DNA from: Varunaivibrio sulfuroxidans
Lineage (GTDB): Bacteria; Pseudomonadota; Alphaproteobacteria; Rhodospirillales; Magnetovibrionaceae
DNA: 64,000 nucleotides
NCBI RefSeq assembly: GCF_029318635.1
Contig: NZ_CP119676.1
Coordinates: forward strand, 760,614 to 824,613
Direction of reading: 5' to 3'
The notes beneath the pieces are model-generated. The model was not told the origin of the DNA, did no database searches, and was given only the letters and a program-made list of their open reading frames with translations. The position numbers and the translations under genes were made by a program. Positions 35,643-45,120 of the stretch are shown in pieces. How positions within the stretch are numbered: the first letter of the stretch is position 1; the number at the start of each line of letters is the position of its first letter.

Positions 35643-36107
35643 ATGACCAAGCCCGACATGATGCACAACAAATCCATTTTGCGGGTGGTTTCGAAACTGC
35701 TCATCCCGCCGATCATGTTGTTCGCCCTGTATGTGCAGTTTCACGGCGATTACGGCCCCGGCGGCGGCTTTCAAGCCGGCGTCATTCTGGCCAGCGGATT
35801 TATTTTGTACGGCATCATTTTCGGCGTCGATACCGCGCGCAAGGTCCTGCCCGCCTGGGCGACGCGCACGATGCTGGCGGTGGGGTTGATGATCTACGGC
35901 TCGACCGGGCTGGCGACGCTGATCATGGGGGGAAACTACCTCGATTACACGGTCCTGACGGGAAACGTCAAAACAGGTCAGGAATTGGGGATTTTCCTGG
36001 TCGAATTCGGCGTCGGCACGACCGTGACCGCGGCGATGACCACGATCTTCTTTACCTTCGCCGGACAACGCGAGGACGATGAAGGCACGGAGAACCCCAC
36101 GCAATGA
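35643..36107 (+). CDS. mnhB: Mrp-type antiporter subunit B
   Basis: A 154-residue protein with four helices. ILRVVSKLLIPPIMLFALYV, HGDYGPGGGFQAGVILASGF and LVEFGVGTTVTAAMTTIFF are typical of MnhB/MrpB. It begins directly after the preceding stop and overlaps mnhC by 4 bp. Confidence 0.9.
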   Translation: MTKPDMMHNKSILRVVSKLLIPPIMLFALYVQFHGDYGPGGGFQAGVILASGFILYGIIFGVDTARKVLPAWATRTMLAVGLMIYGSTGLATLIMGGNYLDYTVLTGNVKTGQELGIFLVEFGVGTTVTAAMTTIFFTFAGQREDDEGTENPTQ

Positions 36108-36502
36108 CCTTCAGTTTCGACATTCCCGGCCTGTTCAATTACTGGGTCGCCATTTTTTTGATGATGGTCGGTTTTTTCATCGTCATTTCCCAGGGAAATT
36201 TAATTAAAAAAGTGGTCGGCCTGAACATTTTCCAGGTCTCTGTTTTCCTCTTTTATATTTCCATGGGTAAAGTCACCGGTGGCAGCGCGCCGATTTTGGA
36301 CAAGACTATCAAAATCTACTCGAATCCGGTGCCCCACGTCCTGATTCTCACCGCGATCGTCGTCGGCATCGCCACCACCGCGCTGGCATTGGCGCTCGTC
36401 GTGCGCATCAACCGCGCCTTCGGCACCATCGAAGAAGATGAAATCGATGCGATCGAGCACCCCACCCTCGTGAAGGGTGAGAGCACCGGGGAGGGGGCAT
36501 GA
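36104..36502 (+). CDS. mnhC: Mrp-type antiporter subunit C
   Basis: A 132-residue NuoK-like protein with three helices. LIKKVVGLNIFQVSVFLFYI and NPVPHVLILTAIVVGIATTA are characteristic of MnhC. It overlaps both neighbours by 4 bp. The C-terminal part is acidic and cytoplasmic. Confidence 0.9.
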   Translation: MTFSFDIPGLFNYWVAIFLMMVGFFIVISQGNLIKKVVGLNIFQVSVFLFYISMGKVTGGSAPILDKTIKIYSNPVPHVLILTAIVVGIATTALALALVVRINRAFGTIEEDEIDAIEHPTLVKGESTGEGA

Positions 36503-37983
36503 TTTCCGATCACTTTATCGTTTTGATTATCGTCATTCCGCTACTTTCCGCCCCGCTGTGTGTTTTGTTTCATCGTCCGGCCCTGGCGTGGTCTGTCGCG
36601 CTGGCGGTCACCTGGACGACGCTGGGCGTGGCGATCAGTTTGTTCATGCGGGTTTTGAACTCGGGCGTGATCGTTTATTCGATCGGCGATTGGGCGGCCC
36701 CCTGGGGGATCGAATATCGCCTCGACCTGCTCGGCGCGGTCATGCTTTTGATCGTCAGCGCCATGGGTGCGTTGAGCGTCCTGTACGCGCGCAAAAGCGT
36801 CGAGCGGGAAATTCCCGCCGACCGTATTTACCTGTTCTACGCCATGATGCTGTTGTGCCAGACCGGACTGATGGGCATTTCGGTGACCGGGGACGCCTTC
36901 AATCTGTTCGTTTTCCTGGAGATTTCATCGCTGTCGTCGTATGTGCTGATTGCCTTCGGAAAGGATCGCCGCGCGCTGACCGCGAGCCTGCGCTACCTGA
37001 TCATGGGCACCATCGGGGCGACCTTTTACATCATCGGCGTCGGCATGATGTATATGATGACGGGATCGCTCAACATGGTCGATCTGTCGGGCATCCTGCC
37101 CGCCGTCGCCGACACCCGCACCATACTGGTCGCCCTGGCCTTCCTGACGGTCGGGCTGTCGCTGAAACTGGCGCTGTTCCCACTGCACACATGGCTGCCC
37201 AACGCCTATAGTTATGCGCCGTCCGTGGTCAGCACTTTCATCGCCTCGACGGCGACCAAGATCGCCGTCTACGCATTGTTGCGCATCTACTTCACGGTCT
37301 TCGCCAAGGTCGATCTGTTCCACGTTTTCCCCATGCTTTGGGAAATGTTGATGGGCCTCGCCCTGCTCGGCATGTTCGCCGCCTCGCTGGTCGCGATCTT
37401 TCAGACCAACGTCAAGCGGATGCTCGCCTATTCGTCCATCGCGCAGGTCGGCTATATGGTGTTGGGCATCAGCTTCGTCAGCGTCGCCGGGCTCAGCGGC
37501 ACGATTGTCCATCTGTTCAATCACGCCTTGACCAAGGGCGCGCTGTTCATGGCGGTGGGCATTTTCGCCCTGCGCATCCGCTCCAGCGATCTTAACGATC
37601 TGGCGGGCATCGGACGGCGCATGCCGGTCACCATGGCGGCCTTCGTGATCGCGGGACTGAGCCTGATCGGCGTTCCCGCGACGGCGGGCTTCGTTTCCAA
37701 GTGGGCCCTTATCCAGGCCGCGCTCGAACAGCACATGTGGCCCATCGCGGTGCTGATTTTACTCAGTTCCCTGCTTGCCGTAATCTATGTCTGGCGCGTC
37801 GTCGAGGTGGCCTATTTTCGCCGCGCGCCCGCCGATGCGCCCCACCTCGAAGAAGCCCCTCTGAGCATGATGGCGCCGTTGTGGGTGCTGACGGCGGCGA
37901 CCGTCTACTTTGGGATCAACGGAACCGCGACCCTCGACGTCGCCGTGCGCGCCGCGAGTATTCTTTTGAAGGGGCCGCAGTGA
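36499..37983 (+). CDS. mnhD: Mrp-type antiporter subunit D (first ND-like subunit)
   Basis: A 494-residue, roughly 14-helix protein of the NuoM/NuoN/MrpD family. Channel lysines lie in GLSLKLALFPLHTWLPNAYS and STATKIAVYALLR, and the broken-helix region reads MLAYSSIAQVGYMVLGI and LFNHALTKGALFMAVG. It forms an ion or proton path in the Mrp complex. It shares one base with the next gene (TGATG). Confidence 0.9.
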   Translation: MISDHFIVLIIVIPLLSAPLCVLFHRPALAWSVALAVTWTTLGVAISLFMRVLNSGVIVYSIGDWAAPWGIEYRLDLLGAVMLLIVSAMGALSVLYARKSVEREIPADRIYLFYAMMLLCQTGLMGISVTGDAFNLFVFLEISSLSSYVLIAFGKDRRALTASLRYLIMGTIGATFYIIGVGMMYMMTGSLNMVDLSGILPAVADTRTILVALAFLTVGLSLKLALFPLHTWLPNAYSYAPSVVSTFIASTATKIAVYALLRIYFTVFAKVDLFHVFPMLWEMLMGLALLGMFAASLVAIFQTNVKRMLAYSSIAQVGYMVLGISFVSVAGLSGTIVHLFNHALTKGALFMAVGIFALRIRSSDLNDLAGIGRRMPVTMAAFVIAGLSLIGVPATAGFVSKWALIQAALEQHMWPIAVLILLSSLLAVIYVWRVVEVAYFRRAPADAPHLEEAPLSMMAPLWVLTAATVYFGINGTATLDVAVRAASILLKGPQ

Positions 37984-39500
37984 TGATTTTCAGCCCGCAA
38001 AACCTACCCGAGACCCTGATCGTCCTCAGCCTGATCGTCCCGTTGATCGGGGCGCTGGGGATCGTGCTGGCGGGTCGGGCCAATCCCAATATCCGCGAGG
38101 CGATCACCCTGCTCAGCGCCACGGCGACCTTCGCCGCGGTCGCCGGCTTGTACGGCGGCGTCGCTCATGGACAGACCCCCACCGTGGTGCTGGGCGAAAT
38201 GCTGCCCCACCTGAACATCGCCTTCACGGTCGAACCCCTGGGCATGCTGTTCGCCCTGGTCGCCAGTTTCCTGTGGATCGTGACCTCGATCTACGCCATC
38301 GGCTACATGCGCGGGCACCACGAAAAGCATCAGACTCGTTTTTATTTTTACTTCGCCGTCGCCATCGCCGCGACCTTGGCGATCGCCTTTTCAGGCAACC
38401 TGCTGACGCTTTTCGTTTTTTATGAAATTTTGACCCTTTCGACGTTCCCCCTGGTCACCCATTCGGGCACCCAGGAGGCCAAGCGCGCGGGGCGCGTGTA
38501 CCTGGGCGTCTTGATGGGAACGTCGATGGCGTTCTTCCTGTTCGCCATTTTGTGGACCTGGAACGCCGCCGGGACCCTGGATTTCAAATTGGGCGGAATT
38601 CTGGAGGGCCATGTCGGACAGGGCGTGGCCTCGGTCCTGTTGGTGCTGTTCGTGTTCGGCATCGCCAAGGCCGCCTTGATGCCGTTTCATCGCTGGCTGC
38701 CCTCGGCGATGGTCGCCCCGACGCCGGTCAGCGCGCTGCTGCACGCGGTGGCCGTGGTCAAGGCCGGGGTCTTCAGTATCCTGAAGATCTCGATCTATGT
38801 TTTCGGCCTCGATTTCCTTTCCAGGCTGGCGAGCAACGAATGGCTGCAATACCTCGCCGCGGCGACGATCCTCTTGGCCTCGCTGGTGGCGATGACCAAG
38901 GATAACCTGAAGGCGCGGCTCGCCTATTCGACGATCAGCCAATTGTCGTACATCATTCTGGGCGCCATGCTCGCCAACTCGCTGGGTTTTATCGGCGGGG
39001 CCATGCACATCGCCATGCACGCCTTCGCCAAGATCACGCTGTTTTTCTGCGCCGGAGCGATCCTTGTGCGCACCCACAAGACCGAGGTCAGCCAGATGCG
39101 CGGCATCGGAAAAACCATGCCCCTGACCATGCTCGCGTTCCTGTTGGGTTCGCTGTCGATCATCGGCCTGCCGCCGATGGGCGGCTTGTGGAGCAAGTGG
39201 TACCTCGCCCTGGGCGCGCTGGAGGCGCATCAACTCGTCTTCGTCGTCGTGTTGATGGCGTCCTCCCTGCTTAATATCGCCTATCTTCTTCCGATCCCCT
39301 TTCACGCCTTTTTCAGCGCCCCCGCCGAGGACGCCGGGCCGTCCGCGCACGAAGACGCGCCTCCGACGGCGTCTCCCTTTCGCTATGAGGCGCCGGTGGC
39401 GATCCTGATCGCCCTTGCGATCACCGTGGCGGGGAGCGTGGCGTTGTTTTTCTATCCCGATCCGATAATCGACTTACTCAAGCCTCTGGTGATGCGATGA
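37983..39500 (+). CDS. Second ND-like antiporter subunit (MrpA N-terminal/MrpD-like)
   Basis: A 505-residue proton-conducting membrane transporter of the same family. AKAALMPFHRWLPSAMVAPT and PVSALLHAVAVVKAGVFSIL resemble the NuoL/MrpA version of the channel core (PVSALLHA), and ARLAYSTISQLSYIILGAM holds the C-terminal half-channel. The start at 37983 is chosen because it overlaps the previous stop; upstream sequence is a shadow frame. It probably replaces the N-terminal part of MrpA, which is absent. Confidence 0.85.
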   Translation: MIFSPQNLPETLIVLSLIVPLIGALGIVLAGRANPNIREAITLLSATATFAAVAGLYGGVAHGQTPTVVLGEMLPHLNIAFTVEPLGMLFALVASFLWIVTSIYAIGYMRGHHEKHQTRFYFYFAVAIAATLAIAFSGNLLTLFVFYEILTLSTFPLVTHSGTQEAKRAGRVYLGVLMGTSMAFFLFAILWTWNAAGTLDFKLGGILEGHVGQGVASVLLVLFVFGIAKAALMPFHRWLPSAMVAPTPVSALLHAVAVVKAGVFSILKISIYVFGLDFLSRLASNEWLQYLAAATILLASLVAMTKDNLKARLAYSTISQLSYIILGAMLANSLGFIGGAMHIAMHAFAKITLFFCAGAILVRTHKTEVSQMRGIGKTMPLTMLAFLLGSLSIIGLPPMGGLWSKWYLALGALEAHQLVFVVVLMASSLLNIAYLLPIPFHAFFSAPAEDAGPSAHEDAPPTASPFRYEAPVAILIALAITVAGSVALFFYPDPIIDLLKPLVMR

Positions 39501-39772
39501 GCGAGCAGACGAAAACCGACGTAAAGAAAGACGAAAAGAAGCACGTCTTCGACAATCCGAAGAACGTCAAACGCGTAATTCACGCGCTTTACGTGGCGTG
39601 CGCGATCAGTCTGGCGGGGGATTTTTTCATTCACCGCCACGCCGAGCACTCGTGGGAACAGTTGTTCGGTTTTTACGCCCTGTACGGCTTCGCCGCCTGC
39701 GTCCTTCTGGTTCTGCTCGCCAAGGAAATGCGCAAGGTCATCATGCGCAAGGAAGATTACTATGACGAGTAA
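39497..39772 (+). CDS. Small membrane protein in the Mrp operon
   Basis: A 91-residue protein with a charged N-terminus (TKTDVKKDEKKHVFDNPKN) and two membrane helices (about residues 27-46 and 54-72). It overlaps the gene before it by 4 bp and the gene after it by 11 bp, so it belongs to the antiporter operon. I do not recognise a named family; it may be an accessory subunit. Confidence 0.7.
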   Translation: MSEQTKTDVKKDEKKHVFDNPKNVKRVIHALYVACAISLAGDFFIHRHAEHSWEQLFGFYALYGFAACVLLVLLAKEMRKVIMRKEDYYDE

Positions 39773-41459
39773 CCTGGCCCCTTTCGCCATTTTTTACGCC
39801 GGCGCATTGGCGATCTTCCTCACCCAGGGACGCCTGCGCCAGGCGATCGTTATCGCTGTTCCCATCCTTGGCGCGCTGAACCTGTTCACCCTGGACCAAA
39901 GCATGGTGATCGACGGACGCGTCCTCGACCTTACCTTAAGCGTGTTCAAGGCCGACCGCATGAGTATGTTGTTCGGCTATCTGTTCCATCTGGCCGCCTT
40001 GATCGGCGGCATTTATTCGCTGAACGTCAAAAAGAGCGGCGAACTGGCCGCCGGGATGTTGTACGCAGGCAGCGCCCTGGGCGCGGTGTTCGCCGGCGAC
40101 ATGATCACGCTGTTCGTGTTTTGGGAACTGCTGGCGGTGACCTCGGTGTTCTTGATCCTGGCGCGCGGGACCACGCGGGCGCAAAGCGCCGCCATGCGTT
40201 ACATGCTTATCCAGGTGCTTTCCGGTGTCATCCTGCTGACCGGAATCTTGCTGCGCTACGCCGCCACCGGATCGATCGCCTTTGGCCATATCGGCCTCGA
40301 CGGCTCGCTGGCTTCCCTGCTCATTTTCCTTGCCTTCGGCATCAAGGCCGGCTTCCCGCTGCTGCACAATTGGCTGACCGACAGTTACCCCGAGGCGACG
40401 GCGGGAGGCACCGTGTATCTCAGCGCCTTCACCACCAAGGTCGCCATTTACGCCCTGGCGCGGGCGTTCGCCGGCACCGAGATTTTGGTCGATATCGGCG
40501 CGGTGATGACGATGTTCCCGATTTTTTACGCCGTGATCGAAAACGATCTGCGTCGAGTGCTCGCCTACAGCATGATCAACCAGTTGGGGTTCATGGTCGT
40601 CGGCATCGGCCTGGGCACGGACTTGGCGATGAACGGCGCGATCAGCCACGCCTTCAACGACGTCATTTTCAAGGGCCTGTTGTTCATGAGCATGGGCGCG
40701 GTTCTCCATCGCACCGGGAAAATCAACGGCTCCGACTTGGGCGGCCTATACAAATCCATGCCCAAGACCGCCTTTTTCTGCATCATCGGCGCGGCGTCGA
40801 TTTCGGCCTTCCCGCTGTTTTCCGGCTTTGTGTCCAAATCGATGGTGATGGTCGCCGCCCTAGAGGGCGGGCATCCGTGGGTCTGGCTGGCGCTCTTGTT
40901 CGCGTCGGCCGGTGTCTTCCACCATGCCGGAATCAAGATCCCGTTTTTCGCCTTTTTCGCTCACGATAGCGGCATCCGCTGCAAGGAAGCCCCGACCAAC
41001 ATGTTGATCGCGATGGGCATTTCGGCGGCGATTTGCGTGTTTAACGGCGTCTACCCGTGGGCGCTGTATTCCTTGTTGCCGTTCCCGGTGGATTATGCGC
41101 CCTATACCATGACCCACGTGCTGACGCAGACCCAATTGCTGTTCTTCTCGGCGCTGGCGTTCACGCTGTTGAAGATCTTTCACGTCTACCCCCCCGAGCT
41201 TCCCGGCATCAACATCGATTCGGATTGGTCTTATCGGTGGCTTTTGCCTCGTTTGGCGCGAAATTTCGTTCATACGTTCGCCCCCCTGGATCGGGGATTT
41301 CGCCAAATGTTCCGCAATTCCGTTACGGTCCTGGTCGCCGTGGTCAACCGCCATCATGGACCGCAGGGCGTGCTGGCGCGCGCGACCCCCGCCAGCAGCA
41401 TGGTGTTGTGGGTCCTGGTCCTGCTGATCGCGTACATGGGGGTCTATTTCTTCACCTGA
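39762..41459 (+). CDS. Third ND-like antiporter subunit (MrpD family)
   Basis: A 565-residue NuoM/MrpD-type protein. Core motifs are FGIKAGFPLLHNWLTDSYPE, GGTVYLSAFTTKVAIYALAR and VLAYSMINQLGFMVVGIGL. The broken helix with ISHAFNDVIFKGLLFMSMG is present. The C-terminal 130 residues (DSDWSYRWLLPRLARNF...) form a membrane extension. It is the last gene of the operon and gives the complex three ND-type channels. Confidence 0.88.
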   Translation: MTSNLAPFAIFYAGALAIFLTQGRLRQAIVIAVPILGALNLFTLDQSMVIDGRVLDLTLSVFKADRMSMLFGYLFHLAALIGGIYSLNVKKSGELAAGMLYAGSALGAVFAGDMITLFVFWELLAVTSVFLILARGTTRAQSAAMRYMLIQVLSGVILLTGILLRYAATGSIAFGHIGLDGSLASLLIFLAFGIKAGFPLLHNWLTDSYPEATAGGTVYLSAFTTKVAIYALARAFAGTEILVDIGAVMTMFPIFYAVIENDLRRVLAYSMINQLGFMVVGIGLGTDLAMNGAISHAFNDVIFKGLLFMSMGAVLHRTGKINGSDLGGLYKSMPKTAFFCIIGAASISAFPLFSGFVSKSMVMVAALEGGHPWVWLALLFASAGVFHHAGIKIPFFAFFAHDSGIRCKEAPTNMLIAMGISAAICVFNGVYPWALYSLLPFPVDYAPYTMTHVLTQTQLLFFSALAFTLLKIFHVYPPELPGINIDSDWSYRWLLPRLARNFVHTFAPLDRGFRQMFRNSVTVLVAVVNRHHGPQGVLARATPASSMVLWVLVLLIAYMGVYFFT

Positions 41460-41505
41460 GCATCCGCCCTGACCACGGTTCGACAGTAATAAAGGGCGAT
41501 GCGTC

Positions 41506-42423
41506 ATGCCTGCCGTCCCCACATCCCAAAACGCCCGCGCGATCCTTGCGATCACCCTGGCGATCTTCATGTTTTCGCTCAGCGACGCGGCCTCCAAGGC
41601 GCTGGTCGGCCATTACTCCGTGGTCCAGATTATTTTTCTGCGCGCCACGCTGTCGATCATCCTAATTGGCGTCTGGGTTTTAAGATCGGGCGGCCCGAGG
41701 CGACTCGCCACGAAACGCCCGATGATGCACGTCCTCAGGGTGATCATCGGGGTCAGCGAGGTCAGCCTATTTTATCTTGCGCTGCGCACCGTCCCCCTCG
41801 CCGACGCCACCGCCGTTTATTACGCTGCCCCTTTGATTTCGACCGCGCTCAGCGTCCCCTTCCTGGGCGAGCGCGTCGGCCCCCGGCGCTGGGCTGCGAT
41901 CGGACTGGGCTTCGCCGGTATGATCTTGATCGCCCATCCGGGAAGCGGGGCGATCAGCCCCGGCATCATCCTGGTTCTGTTCGCCGTGGTGCTCTATGCC
42001 CTGGCGATGATTTTGAACCGTTTGCTATCGCGCACGGAAAATACCCTGTCCTTGGTCTTTTACATGCTGCTGGGAGATATCGTCGTCATGGGGACGTTAC
42101 TGCCCGGGTACTGGACCCCGCCATCGGTGCGCGATCTGGCGTGGATGATGGGGCTTGGGATCATCACCACCGGCGCCCATTTTTCCCTCGTTTACGCCTA
42201 TAGCCGCGCCCCCGTGGCCGTGGTCTCGCCGTTCGACTACACCGCGCTTTTCTGGGCCACCGTATTCGGGTATGTCTTTTGGGGGGATATCCCCACGTTG
42301 GGCGTCTGGATCGGCGCCTTGCTGGTCGTCGCCGCCGGTGTCTATGTCGTTTACCGCGAAGGAAAGACGCAACGCGCGCAGGCGGCGCTGAAAACCGCGC
42401 GTGTTCATGATCATCACGAATAG
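41506..42423 (+). CDS. EamA/DMT-family transporter
   Basis: A 305-residue protein with about ten hydrophobic segments formed by two EamA repeats (about residues 10-145 and 155-290). Conserved elements include FLRATLSIILIGV, PLADATAVYYAAPLISTALS and AYSRAPVAVVSPFDYTALFWA. The tail ends in a His-rich VHDHHE. Such proteins export small metabolites or amino acids; the substrate is unknown. A shared terminator follows. Confidence 0.85.
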   Translation: MPAVPTSQNARAILAITLAIFMFSLSDAASKALVGHYSVVQIIFLRATLSIILIGVWVLRSGGPRRLATKRPMMHVLRVIIGVSEVSLFYLALRTVPLADATAVYYAAPLISTALSVPFLGERVGPRRWAAIGLGFAGMILIAHPGSGAISPGIILVLFAVVLYALAMILNRLLSRTENTLSLVFYMLLGDIVVMGTLLPGYWTPPSVRDLAWMMGLGIITTGAHFSLVYAYSRAPVAVVSPFDYTALFWATVFGYVFWGDIPTLGVWIGALLVVAAGVYVVYREGKTQRAQAALKTARVHDHHE

Positions 42424-42436
42424 GCGCACGCATAAA

Positions 42437-42471
42437 AAAGCGGGAGACGCCTATCGACGCTCTCCCGCTTT
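42437..42471. terminator. Bidirectional terminator between the EamA gene and livF
   Basis: A perfect 11-bp stem AAAGCGGGAGA...TCTCCCGCTTT (42437-42447, 42461-42471) with a 13-base loop lies between convergent genes. A/T runs on both sides allow termination in both directions. Confidence 0.85.
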
Positions 42472-42495
42472 CAGTCTTTCATAATCCACCCAGGA

Positions 42496-43374
42496 TCACC
42501 CACCCAAAAACAGGCGCGCCACCTCGGGGTTTTCCAAGAGGGCGTCGCCCTTGTCGGCCATCGCCAATTCACCGGAAACCAGGACATAGCCGATATCGGC
42601 GAATTCGAGGCCCTTTTTGGCGTTCTGTTCGACCATGACGATGGTTTTGCCTTCGCTTTTTTGCAGGTCTTCGAGAATTTCGAACACCATGTCGATGAAG
42701 CGCGGTTCGAGGCCGATCGACGGTTCGTCCACCAGCAGGATGTCCGGATCCATGATCAACGCCCGGGAAATCTCAAGAAGGCGGCGTTCGCCCCCCGAAA
42801 GCACCCCAGCCCGTTGACCGCGCCGCGCGCTCAGGCGGCTGTATTTCGTAAAAACCCGTTCGGCGGCGGCATGGGCCTCGGCCGGACGGTTCTTCAGGAA
42901 GCCCCCCATCAGCAGGTTTTCTTCCACCGTCATATCGGGAAAGACCGAATTATCTTGCAGGATATAGGCGATCCCCGCGTTCTTCAGCTTGTCGTTGGGC
43001 GACAGGCGGGTGACATCCTTGTCCTGCACCTTGATCGTGCCACCGGTGATGTTGGTGAAGCCGTAGATGGAATGCAGAACGGTGGATTTCCCGGCCCCGT
43101 TGGGCCCGATCAAGCATAACGACTGACCGGCCCCCACGCGCAGATCGACGCCGTGAAGAATCTCCATCTTTCCATAGCCCGCGACCAGACCGTCGAGAGC
43201 GAGAAACGCCTTGTCGCCAACCAAATCTTCGAGGACTTCGAGCTTAGGGGCGCTTTCGGACAGCTTCTGCGCCTGCCGGGCGACGTCGTCCACCGACAGA
43301 ACGGTATCCACGCTGCCCAAGCCATAGCCGCTAATTTTCTCTTTCTTATCTTGTTTGTCTTGCGTATCGCTCAT
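42496..43374 (-). CDS. livF: Branched-chain amino acid ABC transporter, ATPase LivF
   Basis: A 292-residue ATPase with Walker A GPNGAGKST, Q-loop ILQDNSVFPDMT, signature LSGGERRLLEISRALI and Walker B ILLVDEPSIGLEP. It carries an extra N-terminal segment of about 60 residues before the ATPase fold (KISGYGLGSVDTVLSVDD...), longer than usual LivF proteins. ATG at 43374 has a GAGGAGAG upstream. It is last in livJHMGF, 10 bp after livG. Confidence 0.9.
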   Translation of the reverse strand: MSDTQDKQDKKEKISGYGLGSVDTVLSVDDVARQAQKLSESAPKLEVLEDLVGDKAFLALDGLVAGYGKMEILHGVDLRVGAGQSLCLIGPNGAGKSTVLHSIYGFTNITGGTIKVQDKDVTRLSPNDKLKNAGIAYILQDNSVFPDMTVEENLLMGGFLKNRPAEAHAAAERVFTKYSRLSARRGQRAGVLSGGERRLLEISRALIMDPDILLVDEPSIGLEPRFIDMVFEILEDLQKSEGKTIVMVEQNAKKGLEFADIGYVLVSGELAMADKGDALLENPEVARLFLGG

Positions 43375-43384
43375 CGATCTCTCC

Positions 43385-44131
43385 TCAGTGCGCGCCAAGA
43401 TACGCGGCGATAACGCGTTCGTCGTCTTGAACTTCCACAGGCGTGCCGCTGGCCAGCATTTCGCCGTGGGCCAGACAATACAGATGTTCCGCCAGGTTCA
43501 TGATCACGCGCATGTTGTGTTCGATCACCAAAAGGGTAATGCCGAATTCCTCATTGGCTTTTTTCAAGCGATCGATCAGACCGTTGATCAAGGTTGGATT
43601 GATGCCCGCCGTCGGCTCGTCGAGCAAAAGAAGCTTCGGTTCGTTCATCAACGCCATGGCGAACTCCAACAACTTTTGCTGCCCGAACGACAAATCGCCG
43701 GCAAACAGAGTCCGCTTGGAATACAAACCAACAAATTCCAGCAGGGCGTCAACCTTGTCCATGGCGCCTTCGGGAAAGCCGCCGAACATGGCGGAAAGAC
43801 TGCTCGAACGTTGCGGCATGCTGATCAACATATTTTGCACGCAGGTCATCTGCCCATAAATTCGGGTTTGCTGGAAGGTCCGCAATAGCCCCTGCCGGGC
43901 GATTTGCGGCACCAAAAGCTTGGAAATTTCCCGTCCGCGAAAACGGATCGAGCCTTCATCGATGGGATGGTAGCCGACGATAGAATTGAACAACGTCGTC
44001 TTGCCCGACCCGTTGGGGCCGATCAAGCCGACGATGGCGCCGTCGGGAACCTCGATAGAGATGGCGTGGTTGGCGATAACGCCGCCGAACGATTTGCTGA
44101 CGTTCTCGACCCTAAGAAGCGCTTCGCTCAT
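43385..44131 (-). CDS. livG: Branched-chain amino acid ABC transporter, ATPase LivG
   Basis: A 248-residue ATPase. It has Walker [10 protein letters not shown], signature LSFGQQKLLEFAMALM, Walker B LLLLDEPTAGINP and the LivG-typical LLVIEHNMRVIMNLAEHLYC. Start 44131 overlaps the livM stop (ATGA). Together with LivF it powers the LivH/LivM channel. Confidence 0.92.
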   Translation of the reverse strand: MSEALLRVENVSKSFGGVIANHAISIEVPDGAIVGLIGPNGSGKTTLFNSIVGYHPIDEGSIRFRGREISKLLVPQIARQGLLRTFQQTRIYGQMTCVQNMLISMPQRSSSLSAMFGGFPEGAMDKVDALLEFVGLYSKRTLFAGDLSFGQQKLLEFAMALMNEPKLLLLDEPTAGINPTLINGLIDRLKKANEEFGITLLVIEHNMRVIMNLAEHLYCLAHGEMLASGTPVEVQDDERVIAAYLGAH

Positions 44132-45120
44132 GCCGCACCTCCCGATGTCCGGGTGGCTTCGTCGATTTTCTGGCCGAAACGTTCGGGCCAGCGCTCGCGC
44201 ATCCAACCCAAAATCCCCTGGGGGAAGAAGACGACGATAATCACGATCAGCAAGCCCAACGCCACCCGCTGCCAGCCCAACAAATAGGTCCAAAACAGTT
44301 CCTGGGTGATATGGAAAATGACCGCGCCGATGACCGGTCCCCACAGCGTTCCCTTACCGCCCAGGATCGCCATCAGGATCATCCACACGCCATAGGTCGA
44401 ACCGGCGAAGGCGACGTCGAGGGGGTCGATAAACTTGAACAAGTTGCCCGCTCCGGCCCCGGCCATGCCCAAGAAAAAGGCGGAAACGGCCCAGGCCGTG
44501 GTCTTGAAGCGCGTGGTGCGGATGCCCATCGCCTCGGCCTTGTCTTCGTCATCGCGAATGGCGTTGATCGCGAGGCCAAATCGCCCTTCGTAGAGCTTCC
44601 TCAGGGTGAAAAATGTGATCGTAGCCAAGACGAAGAAGAAGAAATAAAAGAACAGTCCCCCCGCCTCGCTTCGCCCGGGGAACAACGGCGTCGTCATGCC
44701 CGACCCGGCGCCGATATAATCGATGCCGCCCGCGATTTCACCCGCGGCGATGGCCAGCCCCAGACTACCGATGGCGAAATAATGTCCTCTTAGACCAAGA
44801 ATGCCCGCGCCGAAAAATATCGCGGTCACGATACCCAGCGCCCCGGCGAGCACAACACCCAGCGCCAATGCGGAAAAATAGCTCAATCCCGAATCACGTT
44901 GGAGAACCGCGCAGGCGTACATGCCGATACCGAAGAAAAGGATATTGCCAAAGGAGTTATACCCCATTTGCCCGCCCATGATGTCCCAGGTCATAGCGAA
45001 TATGACCATCAACCACAACAAGGCCAACTGGGTGCGGTAATCGGGGAAAAGCAACGGAGCGGCGATGGACACCGCCAAAATTGCCGCAAAAAGAAGAGGA
45101 TTGTTACGTTTTGCGATCAT
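44128..45120 (-). CDS. livM: Branched-chain amino acid ABC transporter, permease LivM
   Basis: A 330-residue permease with about ten helices. GQMGYNSFGNILFFGIGMYA, LRGHYFAIGSLGLAIAAGEI and FKTTAWAVSAFFLGMAGAGA are LivM hallmarks. It overlaps livH and livG by 4 bp each. Confidence 0.92.
   Translation of the reverse strand: MIAKRNNPLLFAAILAVSIAAPLLFPDYRTQLALLWLMVIFAMTWDIMGGQMGYNSFGNILFFGIGMYACAVLQRDSGLSYFSALALGVVLAGALGIVTAIFFGAGILGLRGHYFAIGSLGLAIAAGEIAGGIDYIGAGSGMTTPLFPGRSEAGGLFFYFFFFVLATITFFTLRKLYEGRFGLAINAIRDDEDKAEAMGIRTTRFKTTAWAVSAFFLGMAGAGAGNLFKFIDPLDVAFAGSTYGVWMILMAILGGKGTLWGPVIGAVIFHITQELFWTYLLGWQRVALGLLIVIIVVFFPQGILGWMRERWPERFGQKIDEATRTSGGAA

Noticed and set aside
38391..39350. Long open frame on the minus strand in the antiporter operon
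   Set aside because: Its translation is low-complexity Gln/Arg/Asp/His-rich and lies opposite a well-conserved membrane protein; it is a codon-bias shadow.
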